From: SAR202 cluster bacterium
GTDB lineage: Bacteria; Chloroflexota; Dehalococcoidia; Lucifugimonadales; UBA2962
Direction: 5' to 3'
Assembly (NCBI GenBank): GCA_022447925.1
Contig: JAKUTS010000003.1
Coordinates: forward strand, 1 to 64,000
DNA length: 64,000 nt
Positions 20,147 through 29,285 of the stretch are shown one piece after another (the first letter of the stretch is position 1; each line of letters begins with the position of its first letter). The notes beneath the pieces were generated by a model. The model had not been told where the DNA came from, did not search any database, and saw only the letters and a program-made list of their open reading frames with translations. A program made the translations under genes and the position numbers.

Positions 20147-21211
20147 CTATTCCGTCAATTGCTCCAGAGAATCGAGTGTTGTATTGTCGCCATTATTCGT
20201 TAATGGTAGGAATTGTAGTAAGTTTCCTCCTACTTCTCCATCAATGATGTACTTTGTAACACCTGGCAAAATAGCCTCCATTGTTTCAAGATACAATCTC
20301 TGCCTGGTTACTTCCTTTGCTTTATTGTATTCAGCTAAAACTGATAGAAACCTGTCGGATTGACCCGTTGCTCCAGCAATCTTTTCCTGTTTGTAAGCCT
20401 CAGCAAGCTGGAGAACACGTTGTGCCTCTCCTAGTGCTCTAGGAATAATGTCAGCCTCATAAGCTTGTGCTAAGTTAATAGTTCTTTCTTTATCTTCTCT
20501 CGCTCTAACCACGTCATCAAACGCATCTTGAACTTGAGATGGAGGCCGCACATTTTGGAGTTTCACTTCAGTAACGTTTATACCTGTATCGTATAGATCA
20601 AGCAAATCCTGAAGAAGTAATTTTGTTTCTGCCTGCACTGATTCTTTTTCAGTTGTAAGCACATCATCTATGTTACGCTGTCCGACAACTTGTCTAACTG
20701 CTGTTTCAACAGCTCCTTTTAGGATTATAGTGTCAGGATTTACAGATTTGAACAGAAATGCTTCTACATCTTTAATGTTGTACTGGATCAACAGTTGAAC
20801 ATCCACGATATTTGTGTCACCGCTTATCATTAAAGATTCAACTGGAATGGGAGTCTCTCCTCTAAAACCAAGTTCTAACCTTCTGATCTCATCTACAGCG
20901 ACTACATTTAAAGTGCCAATTGGAGCAGGGTAGTACCAATGAAGTCCCGGATCCACGCCACCAACAAATCCGCCAGTATCAGTAGCAGTTCTATATTCAC
21001 CAAAGGTTCGAATAGCTGCTTGCTCTCCTGGCTGGACTGTATAGAATCCAGTTCCTAGCCAAATTAAAGCAGATATAGCGAAAATTACAAAAATTATAAT
21101 TCCAGGCAGACTATTTTTTGAAGGACCACCAGAACTACCAAAAATAGACCGCAATCTATTTGCGATATCGTCTAAGTTAATTTCTGGTTCGCGTTGGTTA
21201 TTAGGGTTCAT
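20147..21211 (-). CDS. hflK: HflK-type SPFH protein
   Basis: GFYTVQPGEQAAIRTFG, DPGLHWYYPAPIG; adjacent to hflC. Confidence 0.92.
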   Translation of the reverse strand: MNPNNQREPEINLDDIANRLRSIFGSSGGPSKNSLPGIIIFVIFAISALIWLGTGFYTVQPGEQAAIRTFGEYRTATDTGGFVGGVDPGLHWYYPAPIGTLNVVAVDEIRRLELGFRGETPIPVESLMISGDTNIVDVQLLIQYNIKDVEAFLFKSVNPDTIILKGAVETAVRQVVGQRNIDDVLTTEKESVQAETKLLLQDLLDLYDTGINVTEVKLQNVRPPSQVQDAFDDVVRAREDKERTINLAQAYEADIIPRALGEAQRVLQLAEAYKQEKIAGATGQSDRFLSVLAEYNKAKEVTRQRLYLETMEAILPGVTKYIIDGEVGGNLLQFLPLTNNGDNTTLDSLEQLTE

Positions 21212-21279
21212 TTAGTGAAAAAACCGGCTTTGAATATGCCCTTTAATAAAATTTATTTAATAAACTAATACTAGTATAT

Positions 21280-22485
21280 TTACTCACAAATAAATGGTAC
21301 CACAGTTGAATTAGTATGTGTTCTTTTTGGTGACGCGTCTTGTGCTTTAATATTCAGAAGCGAGTCCTCGAATTCATGATAGCTATCGATTTTAGAGATG
21401 TTTGTTACGAATTCACTTAGACCGTTGAAGTAACTGCGATATTCTTCCACCTGAGGCCCTATTATACTGATCGACCCTGGTCTATCAGCATAAGTTCCAT
21501 AAAAAGCAAAGTATGCTTGATTCAACTTACGTATGGGATATCCGTTTGAGTTAAATACTAATCTTTGGTTTTCCATGTAGCTCTCAGCTTCATCTATTTT
21601 GCCTTCCATAAGCAATTCCTCCACGGTTGTTCGAGTATCCCTCATTTCATTAGAGAAATTAAATTGGCTGTGGGTTTTTAGTTTAGGTTGGTTTATAAAT
21701 TTGCATAAATCTGTTTGTTTACCACTATCAGCCAAAAGCATATTAAACGCGGTTATACCTATCTCCTTTCCTACTATATTTGCTACAGTCTCATTTAAGA
21801 TCTGCATTTCGGCACTATTAAACATATTGAATCCTAAAGGCCTAAAAAATAGAAATGTATGTAGCCATTCGTGAGCTGCCGTCTGTAGGCTCCATAGTAG
21901 GTCATTAGATTTTGTAACGATAACTGGATAAGTCGCGATACCGCCTACAGGAATCACCAGAGATGACAAATTTTCTTGCTTCATGAGTTTATTCTCAATA
22001 TCAATAACTTGCTGCAACGATATGTTGGAGGTTAACAAGGCTTCATCACCTCTCATAATTTTGTCTCTGGGTGAGGTAATTAAAATATACGGCGCTGACT
22101 CGAGAGAAATTGATACAGGAGGGAAAATTATTCGATTTAAATATGTTATACCTTCGAGCTTAATGGCATCACTGATCAAGCTTTCAAAACTGGCTTCGAT
22201 ATCTGGACGAGATAATTGATCCAAGTCATTTTTGCTAGTATCTAAGTATGAATATATGTTTTCTAGGCGATTAGATTTTGATTCGTGATCATTTTTAATT
22301 AACGATTTAATTTTGTAAGACCACTTGTTTGGTAATCTGTGTACCTCCCAGTCTAATATACTGAAAAGGTGATGCCTGCCGATTTCTTCAGGGATATTAA
22401 GCCTATTGACATCCGTAACTAGCAAGGTTCCAGACAAAATAGCTGTAATTAAAATCAACTTTAATAATTTAGTGGAAAGTCGCAT
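21280..22485 (-). CDS. Exported/membrane hypothetical protein with gluzincin-like HEWLH motif
   Basis: N-terminal hydrophobic segment; AAHEWLHTFLFF and ILNETVANIVGKEIG as possible zinc-binding motifs. Confidence 0.6.
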   Translation of the reverse strand: MRLSTKLLKLILITAILSGTLLVTDVNRLNIPEEIGRHHLFSILDWEVHRLPNKWSYKIKSLIKNDHESKSNRLENIYSYLDTSKNDLDQLSRPDIEASFESLISDAIKLEGITYLNRIIFPPVSISLESAPYILITSPRDKIMRGDEALLTSNISLQQVIDIENKLMKQENLSSLVIPVGGIATYPVIVTKSNDLLWSLQTAAHEWLHTFLFFRPLGFNMFNSAEMQILNETVANIVGKEIGITAFNMLLADSGKQTDLCKFINQPKLKTHSQFNFSNEMRDTRTTVEELLMEGKIDEAESYMENQRLVFNSNGYPIRKLNQAYFAFYGTYADRPGSISIIGPQVEEYRSYFNGLSEFVTNISKIDSYHEFEDSLLNIKAQDASPKRTHTNSTVVPFICE

Positions 22486-22652
22486 TAGTACTAAACCTAT
22501 ATCCTCATACTGTGTCTTCAGCTTACACTTCCCTATTATGCTTGCAAGTCACTGAGAAAGTTCAAAAAGCTAATGATTACAAAACAGGTGAAAGATTATA
22601 CTTGTTTTGTTAACAGTTTAAGTTATGGAAGCGTGTAAGTTAGCTTGTTGTT

Positions 22653-23354
22653 TTAACTTTGTCGATACAAAGAAAGAAACCTGGATTCATAATGTTTAAA
22701 AAGACCCCATCTATCTAACTCGGATTTTAAATTATCTCTGTCTTCCATTGATGATGCTTCATTGAATAGTTTTTCAATTCTTTCTATAGCCACTTTCGGA
22801 GCCCCTCCAAAACTTGTTTGTGGTTTCAATAATCCTCTCGCAGAAAACTCTTGAAAATTAGTTGTAGCAGAATTTGAGGTAAACTCATATATGAATTTTA
22901 GTAAAGCTACGTCCCACCATTCATCTACCCCTACCATAACCACTGATAAATCCTGATCCTTTTTATCTAGATCATTAGCTATGTTGTGAGCTATTTCAGA
23001 TGGCTCTCCTTTTACTATCTCAAAATTTTCAGGTTCATTTTTATACTTGTATAAAATACCTGGATGTTGAGGTCCTAAATTCAAAGAAATTTGTTTGAGA
23101 TATTCATAAGCTTCAGGCCTGAAACCTTCTAAATTTAAAGCGTATGTAGGAGTTATAATAGTTGGTTTTTCAGCCAATACTCGACCTTTTCTAACAACGC
23201 CTTCTTGACCACCCTGATCTATTTCTCTATAAATAGGTTCTGTGACTACATAGTAAGCGATGTTGGTTATACCAAATGTGGCTAAATTCTGTTTCGGATA
23301 ACGCACAATCCAAGTTTGTTCAATGGCGCGTATCCAATCTTGTAGGTCTTCCAT
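22653..23354 (-). CDS. Hypothetical protein
   Basis: 233-aa ORF with normal composition and no recognised family. Confidence 0.55.
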   Translation of the reverse strand: MEDLQDWIRAIEQTWIVRYPKQNLATFGITNIAYYVVTEPIYREIDQGGQEGVVRKGRVLAEKPTIITPTYALNLEGFRPEAYEYLKQISLNLGPQHPGILYKYKNEPENFEIVKGEPSEIAHNIANDLDKKDQDLSVVMVGVDEWWDVALLKFIYEFTSNSATTNFQEFSARGLLKPQTSFGGAPKVAIERIEKLFNEASSMEDRDNLKSELDRWGLFKHYESRFLSLYRQS

Positions 23355-23419
23355 ATATAAAATTATATATCTAACTTTGGTTACTTAGTCCAGTATTACA
23401 TGAATAGGAGAAGGCAAAG

Positions 23420-23713
23420 ATGCATGTCACAGTTGTTAAATTGACGTTAATGTTAGATGACATTCATAGTCTAAAAGCCAAAAGAAATACAATTAGACCT
23501 ATAATTGAAAAAGTTAAGTCCAGGCATAACGTATCTATTTCAGAAATCAGCCTACAAGATGATTTCAAAGTTTCTATATTAGGCTTAAGTTACGTATCTA
23601 ATAGTTACGCAAACAACCTGAAAATTATTAATAAAGTATTGGATTTTATTAATTCTCTTTCTGATGGGTTTGCAATAATAGACACCGAAATTGAAACTAT
23701 AACTGGCTTCTAG
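23420..23713 (+). CDS. DUF503 (YlxP-like) protein
   Basis: LTLMLDDIHSLKAKRNTIRPIIEKVKSRHNVSISEISLQDDF. Confidence 0.85.
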   Translation: MHVTVVKLTLMLDDIHSLKAKRNTIRPIIEKVKSRHNVSISEISLQDDFKVSILGLSYVSNSYANNLKIINKVLDFINSLSDGFAIIDTEIETITGF

Positions 23714-23764
23714 TTAATTTGAATATTAAACACTTAAATGATAGAAATTTAAGCTTTCATAAGT

Positions 23765-23841
23765 CGGGGTGTGGCGCAGCTTGGTAGCGCACCTGCATGG
23801 GGTGCAGGGGGTCGCCGGTTCAAGTCCGGCCACCCCGACCA
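23765..23841 (+). tRNA. tRNA-Pro(GGG), CCA encoded
   Basis: Cloverleaf folded by eye: acceptor CGGGGTG/CACCCCG, anticodon arm CCTGC-ATGGGGT-GCAGG, T arm GCCGG-TTCAAGT-CCGGC, ACCA end. Confidence 0.97.
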
Positions 23842-23942
23842 CGAAATATTCATAAGCCCTAATGCTTCGTTTGGAAATAAGACGTAGATTAAATTTTCAA
23901 TACCTATAATCCAAAATCTATTCTTACAATGGGTTTGTATCA

Positions 23943-25454
23943 TTAAGTAAGTGTGCTTACTAATCGCTCGGCAACCATTGCTACCGGTATATTCGTATTG
24001 CCTCTTGGAACATCAGGCATTATAGATGCATCAATCACATATAGATTATCCACTCCGTGAACTTTACCCATGTTGTCTACTACTGCATTTGAATCGGATT
24101 CAGGTCCCATCTTGCATGTACCTACAGGATGATAATAGTGCAATGCTAATTTACGTATATCGTCGATTGAGACTATGCTGCTTGTTTCGATTAGTTCTTT
24201 ACCTATTAATTCGGAAATATCCTTTTGATGTGATATTTCTCTGCTAAGTTCTAACCCTTCCATTAAAATTCCAATATCTTTATCTTCGGAGTCGTTTAAA
24301 TATCCTTGATCGATTATTGGCCGTTCAATTGGATTAGCACTGTTAAGAGCTAAATGGCCGCGTGATATAGGCGCCATATTAGCTGCATAAATTGCACAAT
24401 CCCATTTGCCATTACTGTTCTCAGTAATCCCAGTGACTGGGTATACGTGTAAATCAAAGCCCTCTTTGCAATTCTTGCTTTGGGCTTTAGCTATAGTCTG
24501 CTCGCTATAAACGACATTTCCATTTTGTCTAAACTCTCTCATCAAATTTGATAATAGATCAGTTCCCTGAAATTTTATATTTATAGACGGGTGATCATGT
24601 AGGTTTTCGCCTACGCCATTCAGGTTGATTTGGGGTTTAATTCCTAAGTGAGACAAATTCGATGAGCAGCCAATTCCAGAGCGCATGAGAATACATGGAG
24701 ACTCATAAGCACCCCCAGAAACAATTATTCGTTCAGCAGTAATATTAATACGCTTTTTATTAATAATTGCGTCTACTGAGCATGCTTTATTTCCACGTAA
24801 ATTTATTTTATCGACTAATGCATCTCCAACAATTGATAAATAACCATTTTCTCTTACTGGATCCAGGTAACCGAATGCTGCGTTAAACCTTTGCCCATTC
24901 AAATTATTGACTGGAGATATATCCACTCCATTATCTTCGTACAAGTCATTTAAATTATTGGTGCGGGGTATGCCGGTTTTTTCTATTGCGGTTACACACG
25001 CGCTGTGAAAAGGTGTAACTTCCGACTTTTTGAAATCTCTAACACCTAGGGTTTTATTTGCTTTATTAAAATATGGTAGTACTTCCTTAGCTGACCAACC
25101 TTGATTTCCATAAGATTCCCAGGTGTCATAATCAACATAACTTCCCCATATGGCAATACAGCCATTATGTGAAGAACATCCTCCGATCACTTTAGCTCGT
25201 TCAAGGTTATGATTAGGTTCACCATTCTTGCTTGAACTTTTGTATCCCCAGTCATGTGTTTCTCCAATGACTGTTCCATTAAGTAGATCAACGGGCCACT
25301 TTTTATTATCGAGTGACCCGAAATCTGGTCCTGCTTCTAATAGAACAACATGTTGGTTTTCTTTACTAGCAAGACGACCGGCAATTATTGAACCAGCAGT
25401 TCCAGCACCAATTACTAATGTATCCGCATGTTTTGGAATGTTTGACAATTCCAT
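23943..25454 (-). CDS. GMC-family FAD oxidoreductase (choline dehydrogenase-like)
   Basis: TLVIGAGTAGSIIAGRLAS, KVIGGCSSHNGCIAIWGSYVDYDTWE, HYYHPVGTCKMG. Confidence 0.93.
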   Translation of the reverse strand: MELSNIPKHADTLVIGAGTAGSIIAGRLASKENQHVVLLEAGPDFGSLDNKKWPVDLLNGTVIGETHDWGYKSSSKNGEPNHNLERAKVIGGCSSHNGCIAIWGSYVDYDTWESYGNQGWSAKEVLPYFNKANKTLGVRDFKKSEVTPFHSACVTAIEKTGIPRTNNLNDLYEDNGVDISPVNNLNGQRFNAAFGYLDPVRENGYLSIVGDALVDKINLRGNKACSVDAIINKKRINITAERIIVSGGAYESPCILMRSGIGCSSNLSHLGIKPQINLNGVGENLHDHPSINIKFQGTDLLSNLMREFRQNGNVVYSEQTIAKAQSKNCKEGFDLHVYPVTGITENSNGKWDCAIYAANMAPISRGHLALNSANPIERPIIDQGYLNDSEDKDIGILMEGLELSREISHQKDISELIGKELIETSSIVSIDDIRKLALHYYHPVGTCKMGPESDSNAVVDNMGKVHGVDNLYVIDASIMPDVPRGNTNIPVAMVAERLVSTLT

Positions 25455-25598
25455 AATTTGCCCTTTTTGTTTTACTAACTAAGAATTGATTCTAAAGCTA
25501 TGATTTAGCAGGTTATGTTAAATTTAGCATATTGATAGTGAGTCGGAAAATATTCTATGTTAAATATGTGGATCATTTCTGATTAGGAGAAAAAATAG

Positions 25599-26708
25599 TT
25601 GAAGTCGTCTGTTAATGTAGCAGTAATTGGTGGAGGCATAATTGGAGCTTCCACAGCATTTTATCTTTCTCAGTTGGGTTCGAAAGTGACGGTTTTTGAG
25701 AAAGACGAGCCTGCATCTGGAGCAAGTGGACATTCATTTGCATGGATTAATGCCTTCAATAAATTTCCTCGATCGTACCATGACCTTAATCATGATTCCA
25801 TGGAGCGGTGGGGTCGTTTTGAAAGGACTTTAAATCAAGATATTGGGTTGAAATGGGGAGGTAATGTTACTTTTGCTATAGACTCAAAAAGCGGAGATAA
25901 GCTTTACCAAGATGTTAATCGATTACAAAAATGGGGATACCCCTCTAGGCTCATAACGCAAAAAGAATTGCTTGAGCTTGAGCCATCACTGGAAATACCC
26001 GAATTTCACTCTGCTGCATACACTTGGTCAGAGGGGCATGTAATGCCTGGCAAAGTTATTCAAGCTTGCTTAAACAGAATTGTCGAAAATGGTGGAAATG
26101 TAATGTTGCATAGTCCAGTAGATGCAATTAGCGAAGATGGCTCAGGGGTTTCAGTTCTAAGTGAGGGACAGGTGCACAAATTTGATGTAGCTGTAGTTGC
26201 AGCAGGTATAAATTCAAGTAAATTGTGTGAATCCTACGGTGTAAAATTGCCTCAACGTGTTAGCCCAGGAGTAGTTGTTAAGACCAATTCAATCCCTCAA
26301 ATATTACGATCATTATCGGTACTGCAGATTCTCAATGGAGCAGGTCGAATAGAACAAATACATGTCAGGCAGGATGCAGACGGCGTAGTCATGATTGGCA
26401 CAGGCAGCCAAGAACATGAAACGACAGATGACTCTCCGGAACATGCGAACAGTTTAATTGAAGAAGCCGCTAGATATATAACAAGATTAAAAAATGTATC
26501 CCCCGTTATAGTACCGGTAGGCTTTCGTCCAATGCCAATCGATGAACTTCCTGTTATAGGATGCACACCTAAAGCACCTAATATCTATGTTTTATTGATG
26601 CATAGCGGAGTGACGCTAGCCCCACTAGTAGCTGAGTTAGCTGCAATGGAGATTGTAGAAAATACTGAAGTAGAAATCTTGTCGAATTATAGACCTACCA
26701 GATTCTGA
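25599..26708 (+). CDS. FAD-dependent oxidoreductase, DAO/glycine-oxidase family
   Basis: VAVIGGGIIGASTAFYLSQLGSKVTVFEKD; GFRPMPIDELPVIGCTP. Confidence 0.9.
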   Translation: MKSSVNVAVIGGGIIGASTAFYLSQLGSKVTVFEKDEPASGASGHSFAWINAFNKFPRSYHDLNHDSMERWGRFERTLNQDIGLKWGGNVTFAIDSKSGDKLYQDVNRLQKWGYPSRLITQKELLELEPSLEIPEFHSAAYTWSEGHVMPGKVIQACLNRIVENGGNVMLHSPVDAISEDGSGVSVLSEGQVHKFDVAVVAAGINSSKLCESYGVKLPQRVSPGVVVKTNSIPQILRSLSVLQILNGAGRIEQIHVRQDADGVVMIGTGSQEHETTDDSPEHANSLIEEAARYITRLKNVSPVIVPVGFRPMPIDELPVIGCTPKAPNIYVLLMHSGVTLAPLVAELAAMEIVENTEVEILSNYRPTRF

Positions 26709-26845
26709 ACAGCAAAACGTTTATCCAGCTGAATTAAAGTCACAAAAATCATTTTAAATTGTACAAAAAGAAGGATTATAAATTAGCGAATAGTTGGATA
26801 ATTCGGTCAGATATATATAGGTATGTATGCCAAGGAGGTAATTTA

Positions 26846-27541
26846 ATGCGGCGCGCAATATTAGTTTGGTGTTCGGTTGTTGTAGCTGGTTTCGTAGGAC
26901 TCTCCTTATTTTTAATAGTGTCTGCAGTTACCGATTCAGCCGATTCTGCTGATCAGCAAATAGCACGTGCTCGGCAGATTGATGGAGATGGGATACAAGT
27001 TCATGGTAATTGGGACTTAGAAATATATGACTCGAGTGGCATGTTGTTGGAAACTCATGTTTTTCAGAATGAATTAACCACAGAGGCAAAGCCAATATTA
27101 ATAGATTTCCTTCGTGCATCATGGCCGGAAACTCATGGAGTCACAAAATGGGATTTATTGGGTTATGGATTTAAAAGATATGGGGTTCCATACCAACCGT
27201 GGAGTTCTGGGAATCTAGATGAGTTACTTAGTTATTCTGTAAACGACCTTGCAGGATCTGATATCGAAACTGTTTTCATGTCCGGAGATGATACTGGTGC
27301 TGAGTGTGATGATACACTTTCCACTGCCCCTGCTGGAACAACAGTACTTATGCTGTCAATGTCATGCACTTTTAACCAGGATGCAAATATAGGGTATTTT
27401 TCAACATATTTCGAATATTATGTTTCAAGTCCAATTGAGGATTTTAAATATAAAAAGTATCTTACATATAAGAGATTAGACCCCATAATTGTTCTGGCTG
27501 GCCAAAAAGTGTCGGTCAACATGAACATTTCTTTCGAGTAA
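26846..27541 (+). CDS. Hypothetical secreted/membrane-anchored protein
   Basis: ATG at 26846 preceded by AAGGAGGT (26832-26839), better than the ORF-track start at 26759; MRRAILVWCSVVVAGFVGLSLFLIVSAV signal/TM. Confidence 0.65.
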   Translation: MRRAILVWCSVVVAGFVGLSLFLIVSAVTDSADSADQQIARARQIDGDGIQVHGNWDLEIYDSSGMLLETHVFQNELTTEAKPILIDFLRASWPETHGVTKWDLLGYGFKRYGVPYQPWSSGNLDELLSYSVNDLAGSDIETVFMSGDDTGAECDDTLSTAPAGTTVLMLSMSCTFNQDANIGYFSTYFEYYVSSPIEDFKYKKYLTYKRLDPIIVLAGQKVSVNMNISFE

Positions 27542-27545
27542 AGTC

Positions 27546-28301
27546 ATGATTAGATTTGTGGCTTCATTGATCGTGTTTGGCATGCCATTGCTTTTTTTGA
27601 ACGGTGTTGTTTTTGCAGAGGAACCAGATATAGAAATTAATATCAATGAAACAATCTCTGTAGGCGATAATAGAAATGCTGAGCAGGATTCCTTTAAAGA
27701 GGAAATTCGCGTTAAGGAAACTTTTACCTCGGATACTGATATAGAAACAGAGTCGATTAACTTGGTTGATGAAATGGATGTTGAAGTTTTTGGTCAGCCA
27801 ATTAAAGTGAAGACTCCTGTTGTATTGGAAGATAAATCTGTGGAAAAGAACGATCTCGAGTCAACAGATTTAAATGGATCAGAGGAGATTGGAAAAACTA
27901 AGGATGAATCTTCCACAGGCCAAAAAGAACTTAGTGAAGAAACAATAAAGGATTCGGGTCGTAAAATAAAAGTTTCGTCTGGGTCCAGCAAAGATTCTAG
28001 CGAAGACTTCAGTTCTATTGATACAGATACTGATGATGAACAAAAGATTTCTGAATATCTCGAACCTGATGAGCTATCCGATCTGAATACAGCTGAAATA
28101 GGGCAGGAGTATAGTATTGATTCTAATACAAACACCGAGAGTAAAGGTGAGGAAACGAGCACACCACTAGTATCGGAGTCTGAAGTTAATGAAGGTGCTA
28201 ACGGCTCCTGTTCTTCAACCCACAATCAAGGATTTGATGCTTCAATAATTGTAATGAGCATGTTGTTTGTACCTATTGTCTTTAGGCGATTGCGACGTTA
28301 G
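27546..28301 (+). CDS. Acidic, low-complexity surface protein with signal peptide and C-terminal Cys/TM/Arg tail
   Basis: N-terminal signal MIRFVASLIVFGMPLLFLNGVVFAEE; Ser/Glu/Asp-rich middle; C-term NGSCSSTHNQGFDASIIVMSMLFVPIVFRRLRR. Confidence 0.7.
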   Translation: MIRFVASLIVFGMPLLFLNGVVFAEEPDIEININETISVGDNRNAEQDSFKEEIRVKETFTSDTDIETESINLVDEMDVEVFGQPIKVKTPVVLEDKSVEKNDLESTDLNGSEEIGKTKDESSTGQKELSEETIKDSGRKIKVSSGSSKDSSEDFSSIDTDTDDEQKISEYLEPDELSDLNTAEIGQEYSIDSNTNTESKGEETSTPLVSESEVNEGANGSCSSTHNQGFDASIIVMSMLFVPIVFRRLRR

Positions 28302-28313
28302 AAAAAACTAAAA

Positions 28314-28787
28314 TCAAATCTGTTGATTGTGATTTAATGGATCGAGAATTACAACTGGGATAGTTCGTCCCGAAAGTTCTTCATACTTACCAAAGCTGGG
28401 ATAGAATTCTAAAAGTTTTGGCCAAACCACCACCCGTGTTTTAGCATCGGCAACTGTAGCCGTTGCAGCTAATTTTTTGCGAGGTATATGTACTGTTACT
28501 TTTCCATCTTCTTTTATGTTTAGTAGCCAAGCAGGCGGTTTGGGATTGCCTCCAAATGATGCAACTATTAAATACTTATTTTCCCATTCAAGATATATCA
28601 AGGCAGAAGTTCTGAGTTTTCCGGTACGCCTTCCTTTTGTGGTTAGAAGTAAACTTGGTAGTCCAGCAAGCGAGCCGAGTAGCATGCCATTTGTTATGCG
28701 AAATAATATTATGTGGATCGAATTAAAGAGTCTTATTAGAACATAATTTTGTGAAAATAAATCTTGAATTTGTTTTAGGAATAACAT
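28314..28787 (-). CDS. Nitroreductase/deazaflavin (F420)-dependent oxidoreductase, Ddn-like
   Basis: LLLTTKGRRTGKLRTSALIYLEWENKYLIVASFGGNPKPPAWLLNI. Confidence 0.85.
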   Translation of the reverse strand: MLFLKQIQDLFSQNYVLIRLFNSIHIILFRITNGMLLGSLAGLPSLLLTTKGRRTGKLRTSALIYLEWENKYLIVASFGGNPKPPAWLLNIKEDGKVTVHIPRKKLAATATVADAKTRVVVWPKLLEFYPSFGKYEELSGRTIPVVILDPLNHNQQI

Positions 28788-28969
28788 GTTTATACTGGAT
28801 TATGAGTGTTGCAATTGAGTAATCAGGTGCTTACTAATCATACTATGCATTATAAAAATATAGTTATCTATTGTTAAATGCTTGAGACTACAGGATTCTA
28901 TTTGACAAAAACGTTTTTGAATCAGAGTTATAATTGCTTCAGCTGATATTTTATATATGAGTAATTTTA

Positions 28970-29242
28970 TTGTTCTTAAAAGTGGAATTAGTGAAACGTG
29001 ATCAATTATTTAATGGTGTTTTAATTGCCTTATTGATATTTGTTGGTTTTATATACACCAATTGGATGGATAAGCTTATTTTCGGAATCTTTTGGGTCGT
29101 TCTGTCTGGGGTTTTCATAGTTCGAGCAATAGAATTGATGGAGCGCCCACATTTTAGTAAGACTGTACTTAAAAGATCTCAGTATTTGATAACTGCCGTA
29201 GCTCTTATATTTATGATTGTCGGATTGCTTCGATATTCTTAG
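28970..29242 (+). CDS. Small membrane hypothetical protein
   Basis: 90 aa with about three hydrophobic segments; TTG start uncertain. Confidence 0.5.
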   Translation: MFLKVELVKRDQLFNGVLIALLIFVGFIYTNWMDKLIFGIFWVVLSGVFIVRAIELMERPHFSKTVLKRSQYLITAVALIFMIVGLLRYS

Positions 29243-29285
29243 TTATAAGTTCGTGAATCATAATTGAGTACTGTATACGGTTAAA

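Noticed and set aside
22579-22610. ACAAAACA...TGTTTTGT inverted repeat
   Set aside because: Only 8 bp, AT-rich, with a 16-nt loop; not distinguishable from chance in this AT-rich spacer.
23749-23943. 64-aa minus ORF containing SGWPDLNRRPPAPHAGALPSCATPR
   Set aside because: Antisense translation of tRNA-Pro(GGG); a well-known spurious ORF type.
27794-28225. 143-aa Ser-rich minus-strand ORF
   Set aside because: Antisense of an acidic Ser/Glu-rich coding region; composition is the expected mirror.
28900-28935. TTGACA ... TATAAT upstream of the 28970 ORF
   Set aside because: Spacer is 21 bp, too long for a standard sigma70 promoter.
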